The notes under the pieces were generated by a model, which searched no databases, was not told where the DNA came from, and was given only the letters and a program-made list of their open reading frames with translations. A stretch of DNA of 64,000 bases. Source: Acidobacteriota bacterium (GTDB taxonomy: Bacteria; Acidobacteriota; Thermoanaerobaculia; UBA5066). Each line of letters opens with the position of its first letter. Within the stretch, counting starts at the first letter, position 1. The DNA lies in the NCBI GenBank assembly GCA_008363385.1, contig RHKY01000036.1:1-64000 (forward strand). Reading direction: 5' to 3'. This document shows, one piece after another, positions 1 to 8,618 of the stretch. Both the position numbers and the translations under genes were made by a program.

Positions 1-36
1 CTCCTCGGCTTTTGCACCTCGGACGGTAACCGGCGG

Positions 37-318
37 TCAGGCCTGGGGGTGGATCCCTTTCAGAGCGGCGACTGGACTACTTTCCGAGCGGCGGGACCAG
101 TCCTTCGGCGGACAGGGATCGTTGCCGTGGCTGTCGCTATCGCGGATGGTCCCGTTGGGGCGGTGCGTGACGAGCTCAGTCTTGTCCCGCTGCGCGACGG
201 GCCTCCCTGCATCGATCGCCTCCCGCTGGGTCGGGTGGACGCTGGTGGCGCGGTCGTTCCCTTCACGCTTGACCGCCCAGTCCCTCCCGTGAGGGACCAC
301 GTGTACTCGCGACTTCAT
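37..318 (-). CDS. DUF2188 domain protein (copy 1)
   Basis: This small protein of 93 residues has the DUF2188 pattern: HVVPHG near the N-terminus, WAVKREG, a central EAIDAGR stretch and a C-terminal SHGNDP motif. The ATG at 318 is preceded by AGGAG about seven bases upstream. The molecular role of DUF2188 is unknown; it is usually found as a short accessory gene in islands and plasmids. A second, closely similar copy lies at 9479-9706 in the same window, so one arose by duplication or both came with related modules. The last 20 or so residues of this copy (after the GNDPCPP motif) are not shared with the second copy. It is the left-most gene seen, and it follows the Cas2-like gene in the same direction after a 234-base gap in which I see no gene. 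Confidence 0.75.
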   Translation of the reverse strand: MKSRVHVVPHGRDWAVKREGNDRATSVHPTQREAIDAGRPVAQRDKTELVTHRPNGTIRDSDSHGNDPCPPKDWSRRSESSPVAALKGIHPQA

Positions 319-552
319 GATGGTGCTCCTTATGCTCTTGGGACCTTGCAGGCCCAGTGCGGGTGTCGCGTTGATGAAGCGGCCCGCGGCCGTGTCCCGC
401 TTCTCGTAGTGGTCCGTGACGGGGTGTTCTGTACCTGCGAGCGCTCGCGGACCGCCCCGTTCGTGTGTCCGTCGCCCTTGGGAGGATTCGTTGTCATACT
501 CCTTCTGCCTCGCTTTCGTCAGTGCTACCTGAGGTACGTGTCGGTGTTCTGG

Positions 553-831
553 CTAGGACGGGGTGATGTTGTCCTTGAGCCAGCCGGAGCACTTGTTGTC
601 GAAACCGGTCCATGCGCTTTCGCCATTCAGGGCGGCGACGAGAAGTTCATCGTTCGCGTCGATGTGTGACTTGAGGGTGTTGCGGATACTAGTCGCGCTC
701 TGGTTGGTCTTGACGATCCACGTGGAGTCCAGGCAGTGCCACCAAGTCCCGAGGACCTTGATCGCGTCCTCGAGGCTCGTGTAGTCCTGGCCGGGGTGGT
801 TCAGGTCGTACCCGATCATGTAGGTCTTCAT
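553..831 (-). CDS. SinR-family Cas2/VapD-like small protein
   Basis: The 92-residue product begins MKTYMIGYDL and contains WWHCLDSTWIV followed by DELLVAAL and a C-terminal WL. This is the pattern of stand-alone proteins annotated as SinR-family, which share the ferredoxin-like fold of Cas2 and VapD ribonucleases. Enzymatic activity is not established for this group. I chose the ATG at 831 because AGGA lies six bases upstream; an in-frame start at 912 would add 27 low-complexity residues unlike the family. The conserved early Asp in YDL corresponds to the metal-binding Asp of active Cas2 proteins (inference from motif position). There is no CRISPR array in the window. It sits between the STAS-like gene and DUF2188, all on the minus strand. 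Confidence 0.75.
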   Translation of the reverse strand: MKTYMIGYDLNHPGQDYTSLEDAIKVLGTWWHCLDSTWIVKTNQSATSIRNTLKSHIDANDELLVAALNGESAWTGFDNKCSGWLKDNITPS

Positions 832-959
832 GGGTTTCCTCCGCAGAAGATGTTGACGTTCTGGGCTTCGAGAGCGGGTGTGAGCTTTCCGGGGGACTGC
901 GGGCCCGTGCACGTACTACAGTGGACCTGCTGTATGAGCGAAAAAAAAGAGAGAGAGGC

Positions 960-1502
960 TCAGGAGAGAAGTCGGTATTCATATAGCTCGCGTCCTGCCG
1001 GGGAGACCGCCTTCTCGCGTCTGATGACACCCATACTAGTGAGTTTCGTGAGGCGCTCGTTCATTGCAGTGAGGTTTACGCCAAGTACAGTGGCGAGTGT
1101 CGCTGCGCTTGTGGGCGTCTTCGTGTTGCGGAGTGCATCGAAGGTGGCTTGGTCGGCCGGGTGAACCTTTCCGAGGAGACGAAGTGCCGTTCCTCGTCGT
1201 TCGATCATCTGGAGTCCCAGGCTCTCCAGCGCCTTCTGGAGGTTCTCGTGAGCATACGGCGTGAGGTGCTCGATGACGACGAAGCGACCGGCGTACTCGG
1301 ATGCGAGGGAGAGGATCGTCTTGCCGAAGAGTTCGTTCGCGAAGGAGTAGTCGAAGACCTCGACGCCCTTGGCGTCGATCGCGAGTTCGTCGCCGGCCTG
1401 GAGCTTTTCGAGGAGGGCGCTGATGTCGGTCCTGATCTTCCTAGCGAGGTCCCTGGTCCAGAGCTGTGGGCCGAATCGTACGAGAGGGAAACGCTCCTTC
1501 AT
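960..1502 (-). CDS. STAS-like (DUF4325) protein with C-terminal winged helix
   Basis: Residues 1-110 match the STAS-like DUF4325 family, with a strand ending VEVFDYSFANELFG and a second part that resembles the anti-anti-sigma fold. About residues 115-180 look like a winged-helix DNA-binding domain (alternating helices, then a VIRREKA wing and YEYRLLS end). The Ser in DYSFA sits where SpoIIAA-type STAS proteins carry their phosphorylated Ser, which is inference. The ATG at 1502 has AAGGAG only two bases away; an alternative TTG at 1541 overlaps the stop of the upstream ATPase gene (TTGA) and would add 13 residues. Either way the two genes are translationally linked. The pair suggests a kinase and partner-switch regulator of a local promoter. 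Confidence 0.75.
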   Translation of the reverse strand: MKERFPLVRFGPQLWTRDLARKIRTDISALLEKLQAGDELAIDAKGVEVFDYSFANELFGKTILSLASEYAGRFVVIEHLTPYAHENLQKALESLGLQMIERRGTALRLLGKVHPADQATFDALRNTKTPTSAATLATVLGVNLTAMNERLTKLTSMGVIRREKAVSPAGRELYEYRLLS

Positions 1503-1537
1503 GGCTCCTTCAGTGTACGTGGTGGAGGACGTGGCCG

Positions 1538-2452
1538 TCAAGGGGGTGTTTGTCGGGCGTGGAGCGAGAGGGAGATATGCACACCCGGGAGTGAGGGGAC
1601 CGCGAATCCCCAGCCCTGGCGCTTATCGAAGCGATACCTAATCTTGGCGGACCCAGACCAGATCTGCACGGAGCCTTGCTGGCGGTAGGCGATGGCGAGG
1701 AGGTGGTAGAGGCCGGTGCCTCGGGTCGGGTCGTCGTGCTCGGAGGAGCCGAGTTCTGTCGCTCGTTTGATGGCCTCGAAATCCGAGAGCCCACGGTACT
1801 TCGCATTACGGGCGAGGCTCGCCGTGATGCCGTCGCCGTAGTCCGCGACGCCGACCTGGAGGAACCGCTTGGCGCCGCGTCCGTAGACCTGCATGGTGAG
1901 GAAGCCGCAGGCGTCATGGTTGTGGTCGAAGGTGTTCTGGCAGATCTCTGAGATAGCGGTGGCAACGTCGAACGCGTCGTGCTTCAGATAGCGGAATCGC
2001 TTCCGCAGCACCGAGACAATCTGATTCAAGCGATTCGGGAGCGCCGCGCCGCTCTCGAGGCGGGTCAACTCTAGGACGAGCGGGTTCGAGCCCTCCCGGA
2101 TCCTCGAGTGAAGGCGGTCGTACTCGGAGACCGGTGGCTGGATCTCCGCTGCGCCCTCGATGCCAGCGAAGAAACCGGCGCGACAAAGGTAGCCGTGGAC
2201 GCTGCGGTCGGGACAAAGAACCCGTGGACGACGTCTCTCCCTGGCCAGTTTGAGAACCAGCGCGGCAAGACTCGCGATAGCGCTCGGCGCGACGAACTGA
2301 TAGCCACTGAGATCGAAGATCGGCGCTTCGACATCGAGCGGACGGCTCTGCTCGAGCAGCTGCTGCAAGGAGATCTCGTCGAGCCGGGCTGCCGGTGCAC
2401 GTGAGGCGGCAGTGCGTGCCGACGCTAAGCGGTCCGGGTCAACTGCTGCCAT
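1538..2452 (-). CDS. GHKL-type ATP-binding protein with N-terminal STAS-like region
   Basis: The 304-residue protein has a C-terminal histidine-kinase-like ATPase fold. The N box is SEICQNTFDHN (Glu169, Asn173), the G1 box ADYGDGI (Asp204) and the G2 box RGTGL (245-248). No phosphoacceptor His domain or membrane segment precedes it, so it is not an ordinary sensor kinase and looks more like SpoIIAB/RsbW or an anti-phage GHKL ATPase. Residues 44-75 (IFDLSGYQFVAPSAIA) look like half a STAS domain. The gene overlaps the DUF4325 gene, a pairing common in bacterial islands. The start is ATG at 2452 with no clear Shine-Dalgarno. Target and trigger are unknown. Confidence 0.75.
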   Translation of the reverse strand: MAAVDPDRLASARTAASRAPAARLDEISLQQLLEQSRPLDVEAPIFDLSGYQFVAPSAIASLAALVLKLARERRRPRVLCPDRSVHGYLCRAGFFAGIEGAAEIQPPVSEYDRLHSRIREGSNPLVLELTRLESGAALPNRLNQIVSVLRKRFRYLKHDAFDVATAISEICQNTFDHNHDACGFLTMQVYGRGAKRFLQVGVADYGDGITASLARNAKYRGLSDFEAIKRATELGSSEHDDPTRGTGLYHLLAIAYRQQGSVQIWSGSAKIRYRFDKRQGWGFAVPSLPGVHISLSLHARQTPP

Positions 2453-3126
2453 CGGAGATCAGGATAGCCCCCCGGGCCCGCAGCAACGAGGATCTGCTTG
2501 ACGCCATTGTCGGTGAACGTGGCGTACCCAAGAACGTCGGGCCGACGGTCGCGAACCCTGGGGAACGACGCCGAAGCGCTTCTCGGTGAAGGAGTGGATC
2601 CTCACCGGCTCGAGCTGGCGCGGTAGGAGATTGACGTCGGCGGAAAGCGCGAAAGCTGGGTTTCCAACGATCTCGGCTCGGTATCGGTGGCACGTCGGGC
2701 GGCGAGAGGACGCATCTTCTCGCTCCCCACCCCTCGAGTGCCGGCGGGACCCGGAACTACACACAGGCTGTGACCGCTTTCAGGAGACGGTCGACGGGGA
2801 CCCCTTCCCGCCTCTTCGCCGAGAATCAAGGCTCCAGTCCTCCGATCCCACGCCGGTCGTGATGCCGGGGATCCAGTCGAGTCGGTTGGTTCTCGCTCGG
2901 CCGGCGCGCATGCACTACGGCCGCCCCGGCCGATTCACGCGACAATACCGGCGAAGGGCTTAAATAGTGGCGGTGGAATGGGATACCACATGACGGCAGC
3001 TTCGCAGAACGGGGGGCGACCGAGGGCCGGAAGTCCTCGTGGCGCCGGCGGTATTCTGGGTGCTGTGATACGGACGCGGACGTCAAGCGTGGCCAGGCGC
3101 TCCTGCCCTGGTGGAGGTGGCGCACC
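2453..3126. other. Intergenic region between divergent island genes, no firm gene
   Basis: This 674-base stretch separates the minus-strand ATPase from the plus-strand restriction enzyme. All six frames carry short open frames, but none shows a recognisable domain. On the minus strand two adjacent frames read in sequence (about 2690-2560, then 2560-2428) look vaguely protein-like, which could be a frameshifted remnant, but I cannot identify a family. An AT-richer patch near 2955-2990 probably holds promoter elements for the divergent genes. A 46-codon frame at 2990-3130 ends in a TGA that overlaps the GTG start of the next gene and could be a leader peptide. Confidence 0.4.
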
Positions 3127-5688
3127 GTGAGTCGGTCCACTGACATCCTCGCCCCGAGTCGATACGCGGCCGCAATCACGTCTCCGAACGAGCACGCTCT
3201 CATCCCTGACGCGCTGCTCTCGCGCGTGGACCTGATTCGCCTGGCGGCGGCACAACGGCTCGATGTCAGTCAGCGAACCGCGCTCGGCCAGTTCATGACG
3301 CCCCTCCCGGTCGCGCGCCTGATGGCAGGCATGTTTGAACCGCGGGGAAACGCGATTCGCTTGCTCGACGCGGGCGCCGGTGTCGGGTCCCTCACGGCCG
3401 CATTCGTCGCCGAACGCTGCCAGCGACACGACGTGAACCGCATCGAGGTGACCGCGTACGAAGTCGATCCAGTCCTCGTCGAACACCTCGAAGAGACCAT
3501 GCGTCAGTGCAAGGAGACGTGTTCTGCTGCGGGCATAACGTTCACAAGCCGCGTCGTTCGCGAGGACTTCATCGACGAAGGCGTGAGGGCTATCAATGGG
3601 GACCTGTTCGGCACCGCCAGCAAAGAACGGTATGACGCGGCAATCCTAAATCCGCCCTACCGGAAGCTGCGGGCAGACGGCCCAGAACGACGAGCCTTGC
3701 AGCAGATCGGTGTCGAGGCGGGGAACCTGTACACGGCGTTTCTCGCACTCGTGACACGACTGCTCGTCGACGGGGGACAGCTTGTCGCGATCACGCCACG
3801 GAGCTTCTGCAACGGCCCCTACTTCCGACCATTCCGGGATGACCTGCTCGGACGGATGAGCCTCCGACGCATCCACGTGTTCGAACGGCGGGACCACCTG
3901 TTCAAGGGCGACGACGTAATCCAGGAAAACGTGATCTTCGCAGCAGAGCGGGCAAAGAAACACGGCGCGACCGTCCTCATCTCGTCCAGCGCACACGCGG
4001 ACGACGAAGGCGCAACAGAGCGCGCGGTTCCCTACGAGGAGGTCGTACGGCCCCGTGACCCCGAGCGCTTCATCAGGCTCACCACCGACGGCCTCGAGGC
4101 AGACATCGCCGCCCGCATGGACCGCCTACCAGCAAGCCTCACCAGCCTAGGACTGGAGGTCTCGACTGGTCGTGTCGTAGACTTTCGAGCCCGCCCCTTC
4201 CTCCGACGAGACCCGTCGAAGGAGTGCGTCCCGCTCATCTATCCCGGGCACTGCAAGAACGGCCTCGTCTCGTGGCCACGCCACGCGTTCACAAAGCCGA
4301 ACGCCATCATCGACACACCCAGAACGCAGGACCTGCTGGTCCCGGCGGGAACGTATGTGGTCGTGAACCGCTTCTCGGCAAAAGAAGAGAAACGTCGAGT
4401 GGTGGCGAGCGTCTTCGACCCGAAACGTGTGCCGTGCGAGAGGGTTGGGTTTGAGAACCACCTCAACTACTTCCATGCAGGCGGAGCCGGGCTGTCGGCG
4501 CGACTAGCGTGGGGACTGAGCGCATTCCTGAACTCGACCCTCGTGGATGCGTTCTTTCGTCAGTTCAATGGTCACACGCAGGTAAACGCGACCGACCTGC
4601 GCAGCCTAAAGTACCCTTCCAAGGACTCCTTGGAACGCTTGGGGTCTCGCGTGCGTGAGAAGTGGCCCGACCAGAACGCGCTGGACGGGATGGTCGAGGA
4701 GGAACTCTTCCCTATGGCAACAGAAAACAACGTGGACCCGGTACGGGCAAAACGAAAGATCGACGAAGCACTCCAGGTCCTCAAGGACGTCGGCGTGCCG
4801 CGGGAGCAGCAGAACGAGCGCTCAGCTCTGACGCTGCTCGCGCTCCTGGACCTCAAGCCGGGTGGCACCTGGGCCGAGGTGAGCGCGCCGCTCCGCGGAA
4901 TTACGGAGATGATGGACTTCTTCCAGGCAGAGTATGGGAAGAAGTACGCGCCCAACACGCGCGAGACCGTGCGACGGTTCACCGTACACCAGTTCGTCCA
5001 GGCAGGACTCGCCGTACAGAACCCGGACGAGCCCTCGCGGCCGACGAACAGCCCGAACAACGTGTATCAAGTGCCTGATGAGGTTCTCGCGCTGCTTCGC
5101 TCGGTGGGAACACCGCAATGGAAAGCGGAGCTGGGGAAACGCCTGAAGCGGATCGGGACCTTGCAGGAGCGGTACGCACACGAGCGCACGATGCAACGCA
5201 TTCCGGTGACCGTCGCGCCAGGAAAGACGATCACGCTCTCGGCGGGCGGCCAGAACGTGCTCGTCAAGCAGATACTCGATGAGTTCTGCGCGCGCTACAC
5301 ACCTGGCGGGCAGGTAATCTACATCGGCGATACGGACGAGAAGTGGGCGTACTTCGACAAGGAACAGCTCGCGACACTCGGCGTGAAGGTGGAAGAGCAC
5401 GGGAAGATGCCCGACGTCGTCGTCTTTCACCAAGCGAAGAAGTGGCTCGTACTGATTGAAGCAGTCACGAGCCACGGCCCCGTCAACCCGAAACGACACG
5501 CAGAACTCAAAACGCTCTTCAACAAGGCGAAGGTCGGCCTCGTCTTCGTGACCGCCTTCCTCGACCGCAAGACCCTCAACAAATACCTCGGCGACATCGC
5601 CTGGGAAACAGAAGTCTGGGTCGCAGACGCACCCACCCACCTTATCCACTTCAACGGAGAACGATTCCTCGGACCATACGAGAAGTAA
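3127..5688 (+). CDS. Fused N6-adenine DNA methyltransferase and BsuBI/PstI-type endonuclease
   Basis: The 853-residue protein reads as a complete restriction-modification enzyme in one chain. Residues 50-280 form a Rossmann methylase, with the SAM motif LLDAGAGVGSLT and catalytic NPPY at 175-178, typical of Eco57I-like gamma-class N6-adenine methylases. A TaqI-like specificity region follows to about 520. Residues 540-690 match the BsuBI/PstI N-terminal winged-helix domain, and 690-853 the endonuclease domain, with GDTDEKW, PDVVV (Pro762-Asp763) and LIEAVTSHGP (Glu778) giving the PD-(D/E)xK-like site. The GTG start has GGAGGTGG six bases upstream. In PstI and BsuBI the two activities are separate proteins, so this is a fusion. 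The target site cannot be read from sequence. Confidence 0.88.
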   Translation: MSRSTDILAPSRYAAAITSPNEHALIPDALLSRVDLIRLAAAQRLDVSQRTALGQFMTPLPVARLMAGMFEPRGNAIRLLDAGAGVGSLTAAFVAERCQRHDVNRIEVTAYEVDPVLVEHLEETMRQCKETCSAAGITFTSRVVREDFIDEGVRAINGDLFGTASKERYDAAILNPPYRKLRADGPERRALQQIGVEAGNLYTAFLALVTRLLVDGGQLVAITPRSFCNGPYFRPFRDDLLGRMSLRRIHVFERRDHLFKGDDVIQENVIFAAERAKKHGATVLISSSAHADDEGATERAVPYEEVVRPRDPERFIRLTTDGLEADIAARMDRLPASLTSLGLEVSTGRVVDFRARPFLRRDPSKECVPLIYPGHCKNGLVSWPRHAFTKPNAIIDTPRTQDLLVPAGTYVVVNRFSAKEEKRRVVASVFDPKRVPCERVGFENHLNYFHAGGAGLSARLAWGLSAFLNSTLVDAFFRQFNGHTQVNATDLRSLKYPSKDSLERLGSRVREKWPDQNALDGMVEEELFPMATENNVDPVRAKRKIDEALQVLKDVGVPREQQNERSALTLLALLDLKPGGTWAEVSAPLRGITEMMDFFQAEYGKKYAPNTRETVRRFTVHQFVQAGLAVQNPDEPSRPTNSPNNVYQVPDEVLALLRSVGTPQWKAELGKRLKRIGTLQERYAHERTMQRIPVTVAPGKTITLSAGGQNVLVKQILDEFCARYTPGGQVIYIGDTDEKWAYFDKEQLATLGVKVEEHGKMPDVVVFHQAKKWLVLIEAVTSHGPVNPKRHAELKTLFNKAKVGLVFVTAFLDRKTLNKYLGDIAWETEVWVADAPTHLIHFNGERFLGPYEK

Positions 5689-5733
5689 GGTGCGGCTCGT
5701 AGGAGGAAGGCAGCCCATCGAACCGGAGCAAGA

Positions 5734-7074
5734 GTGCGTGACGTCGTCTTTTTGAGCCACGCGAATCCTGAAGACAACCTCTTCACGCGATGGCTCGCGC
5801 TGCGCCTGGCTGCGGAGGGATATCTGGTCTGGTCGGACCTGACCGAGCTGCTCGGGGGAGAGTGGTTCTGGCGGGATATCGAGACGGCTATCCGCGAACG
5901 GGCTGCGAAGGTCGTCTTTGTCGTGTCCCGTTCCTCGAACCACAAGCGTGGTCCCCTGCGGGAGCTTCAGGTGGCGGGGAATGTGGAGCGCGACGAGACG
6001 CTCAAGGACTTTGTGATTCCCGCGCTCATCGACGACCTCCCGCCACGCGAGATGAATATCCAGCTCGCCGACCGCAACGGGATTTCCTTCGAGAAGCAGT
6101 GGGCTGCGGGGCTCGCGGCGTTGTTCGCGAAACTAGCGAAAGACGCGGTGCCGAAGGCCTCCGGTGCGGGGCCGTCCGCCGTGTCGTCGTGGTGGCAACA
6201 GGCGTTCGGGACGGGAAGGGGTGTACAGGTCCGGAGCGAGGAGTACCTCTCGAATCGATACAGGATTACGTCGGCGCCAACGCAGATCTTCATCCACTAC
6301 TGTGGCCCGGTCGATGGCGATGGGCCCGCGCTCTGGGAGTTCGGGTTCCCGGTGGCTCGGGTCGGAACGGCGTTCGTGTCCTTCGCCGGCCCCAAACAGC
6401 TGTCAGAGAAGGGCCTCGTCGTGGAGCGTTCGCAAGCGGTGGTCACCGAGACGTTGCGCACGGCAGGTCTGCCCGATGCGGGCATCTTGGCGGATGAGGG
6501 TTACCGCATCGTCAGCCAGCTCTTTCGGGTCGCTTGGGAGCGGCATGCTAGAGCCCACGGGTTGCGCTCGCACCTGATGGCGTCCCGGCGCACTGCGTGG
6601 TACTTCACGAAAGGCACGGAGAAGAAACGTACCCTGCGCTTTCAAGGCAACGACCGGAAGCAGCACTGGCGGGTCGTCGTCGGTCGGTACCTCGGGCGCT
6701 GGTACCACTTCGCGGTCAGCGCCAGCGTCCTGTTCTCCCCGATATCGGTCTACGCGGTGCAGCCGCACGTCGTGTTCTCCGACGATGGCGTTCATCCCTG
6801 GGACAGCCCTGAGCGCCTTGCTCGTGCGCGACGGTCCGCATGTAAGAACTGGTGGAACGACGCCTGGCGGGACCGGACGACCGCGACCATTCAGTTTCTC
6901 GCCGACGGGGTGACGGCCATACGGCTCGGGGTAGCCGAGGCAGAGGAGATTGTCGTAGACAGTTCTCCCGAGCGGTTTAGCAGCCCGGTCTCGTATTCGG
7001 ATAAGGCCTTCGAGGAACTCCCGACGCCCGAGGAAGCATCCATCGACGAGGACGACGAGGAAGTGCCCGAGTGA
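5734..7074 (+). CDS. TIR-APAZ protein of a SPARTA system
   Basis: Residues 1-140 are a TIR domain: VVFLSHANPEDN, then GYLVWSD and GGEWFWRDIETAI, where Glu50 sits at the position of the catalytic Glu of NADase TIR domains. The rest, to about 425, matches the APAZ region that replaces N-PAZ in short Argonaute partners, including KNWWNDAWR near residue 370. The protein ends in an acidic tail (DEDDEEVPE), as in characterised SPARTA TIR-APAZ proteins, where the tail sits in the nucleic-acid channel of the inactive complex. It forms a heterodimer with the next gene; guide-RNA recognition of invader DNA triggers oligomerisation and NAD(P)+ depletion (established for SPARTA). The GTG start has GGAG six bases upstream. 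Its stop overlaps the Argonaute start by GTGA. Confidence 0.93.
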   Translation: MRDVVFLSHANPEDNLFTRWLALRLAAEGYLVWSDLTELLGGEWFWRDIETAIRERAAKVVFVVSRSSNHKRGPLRELQVAGNVERDETLKDFVIPALIDDLPPREMNIQLADRNGISFEKQWAAGLAALFAKLAKDAVPKASGAGPSAVSSWWQQAFGTGRGVQVRSEEYLSNRYRITSAPTQIFIHYCGPVDGDGPALWEFGFPVARVGTAFVSFAGPKQLSEKGLVVERSQAVVTETLRTAGLPDAGILADEGYRIVSQLFRVAWERHARAHGLRSHLMASRRTAWYFTKGTEKKRTLRFQGNDRKQHWRVVVGRYLGRWYHFAVSASVLFSPISVYAVQPHVVFSDDGVHPWDSPERLARARRSACKNWWNDAWRDRTTATIQFLADGVTAIRLGVAEAEEIVVDSSPERFSSPVSYSDKAFEELPTPEEASIDEDDEEVPE

Positions 7075-8579
7075 CTGAGCTGGAGTACCTCGCAGAGCCC
7101 CTTCTCGAATTCGGGATGGGACAGCGCGTGGAGGACCCGCGGGATGGGCTGACGCTGTTCGGGCCGCTGGATACGCAGGTGTACGGCGTGCGCGCCGCGG
7201 CAATCGGGACGCCGACATCGCTCGAACGGCTGGAGCGCTGGATTGCGAGCATTCAGGGACCGGTACTCGCTCCCGGCAACCCTGTCGCGAGACCCCCGTT
7301 TCCCGGGTTCGAAGCAGCCCTGCGGACAAAGTGGGAACCCACGCCGGCGCTCCGCCGTGAAATCCCGGCCGACGCGCTCAACCGTGCCCTGCGACTCGAC
7401 GACCGCCATCAACGCGTCCACCAAGCCGCCGACCTCTTCGTCGAGCCCCTGCTGGAGAGCCTACGCCAGGAAGAGACACGACCGGACGTCTGGGTGCTCG
7501 TCGTGCCCGACATGCTCTACCAGGTCTGCCGGCCACACTCCACCGTCGAGAAGTCACTGCGGATTCCCGTCGAGCGGCGACTCTCCCCACGGTACGGCAG
7601 GAGCTTGAGGAATGCGCCGACGCTCTTCGAGGACATCAACGCGCTCGCCGAGGCATACGAGTTCGAACCGCACTTCCACAACCAGGTCAAAGCCCGGCTC
7701 ATCGGCCACGGAGTGGCCGTGCAGATCGTGCGGGAAAGCACCATCGCGTACGCCGAGGTCCTGAACGCGGCGGGGCAGCCGCTACGGGACCTCCATCTCG
7801 TCGTCACCGATATCGCGTGGAACCTGGCGACGGCCGTGTACTACAAGGCCGGGGGACGCCCCTGGAAGCTTGGAACGGTCCGCGACGGCGTCTGCTATCT
7901 CGGCCTGGTCTTCAAGAAGGACGAGCAGAGCGGCGATGCGCGCCACGCATGCTGTGCGGCACAGATGTTTCTCGACTCTGGCGATGGTGTCGTCTTCCGA
8001 GGGGCAGTCGGCCCGTGGTACTCCCCGGAACAGCGCTCGTTCCATCTCGATGCGCGAGCCGCACGGGATGTCGTAGCGATGGCGACGACTGCGTACCAGA
8101 AGGCGACCGGGAGGCCTCCTCGCGAGCTGTTCATCCACGGACGGACACGGTTCGACGACGAAGAGTGGAAGGGCTTTTCAGGCGCCGTGCCCCAGGGCAC
8201 GAACGTGGTCGGTGTTCGCATCCAGCGTACCGGGAGCTTCCGGCTCTTCCGACAGAAGAAACACCCGGTCCTGCGAGGCCTGATGTACGCGGAGACCCCC
8301 CACACCGCGTACCTGTGGACGAGCGGGTACACGCCACGACTCAAGACCTACCCTGGACGGGAGGTGCCCAAGCCGTTGCTGGTAGACGTGCATCGCGGGG
8401 AAGCAGACATCAAGGTAGTCTGTCAGGACGTCCTCGCACTCACGAAGCTCAACTACAACAGCTGCCGGTTCGCCGACGGCATTCCCGTGACGCTCCGATT
8501 CGCCGACGCGATAGGAGAGATCCTCACGGCCGGACCAACGACGGAGCAGCCACCCCTCCCATTCAAGTTCTACATCTAA
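7071..8579 (+). CDS. Short prokaryotic Argonaute (MID-PIWI) of a SPARTA system
   Basis: The 502-residue protein has no N or PAZ domain, only MID (about 150-260) and PIWI (about 260-500). The stretch TDIAWNLATAVYYKAG, then ACCAAQMFL, VVFRGAVGPW, ELFIHGRTRF, AYLWTSGY and LTKLNYNSC follows the SPARTA Argonaute pattern closely. The catalytic DEDX tetrad is not complete: the usual Asp of the third PIWI motif is replaced in FIHGRT, so no target slicing is expected. In this family the protein binds a 5'-phosphate guide RNA and a DNA target and switches on the TIR partner. Translation is coupled to the TIR-APAZ gene by a GTGA overlap. The length fits the family (about 500). Confidence 0.93.
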   Translation: MTELEYLAEPLLEFGMGQRVEDPRDGLTLFGPLDTQVYGVRAAAIGTPTSLERLERWIASIQGPVLAPGNPVARPPFPGFEAALRTKWEPTPALRREIPADALNRALRLDDRHQRVHQAADLFVEPLLESLRQEETRPDVWVLVVPDMLYQVCRPHSTVEKSLRIPVERRLSPRYGRSLRNAPTLFEDINALAEAYEFEPHFHNQVKARLIGHGVAVQIVRESTIAYAEVLNAAGQPLRDLHLVVTDIAWNLATAVYYKAGGRPWKLGTVRDGVCYLGLVFKKDEQSGDARHACCAAQMFLDSGDGVVFRGAVGPWYSPEQRSFHLDARAARDVVAMATTAYQKATGRPPRELFIHGRTRFDDEEWKGFSGAVPQGTNVVGVRIQRTGSFRLFRQKKHPVLRGLMYAETPHTAYLWTSGYTPRLKTYPGREVPKPLLVDVHRGEADIKVVCQDVLALTKLNYNSCRFADGIPVTLRFADAIGEILTAGPTTEQPPLPFKFYI

Positions 8580-8618
8580 CCGGCACAACGAAGAATCACG
8601 TCGCGCCGCATGTCGGGG

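Noticed and set aside
49-669. Plus-strand ORF of 206 codons over the DUF2188 and Cas2-like genes
   Set aside because: It overlaps two recognised minus-strand genes and matches no family.
553-831. Cas2-like protein considered as part of a CRISPR system
   Set aside because: No repeat array, Cas1 or effector is present; this family is stand-alone.
936-956. A- and G-rich run considered as a terminator or slippage site
   Set aside because: No hairpin precedes it on either strand in a form that would stop transcription, and no gene crosses it.
2439-2764. Minus-strand frames that read protein-like after a shift
   Set aside because: No family could be recognised and no start fits; kept only as a remark in the intergenic entry.
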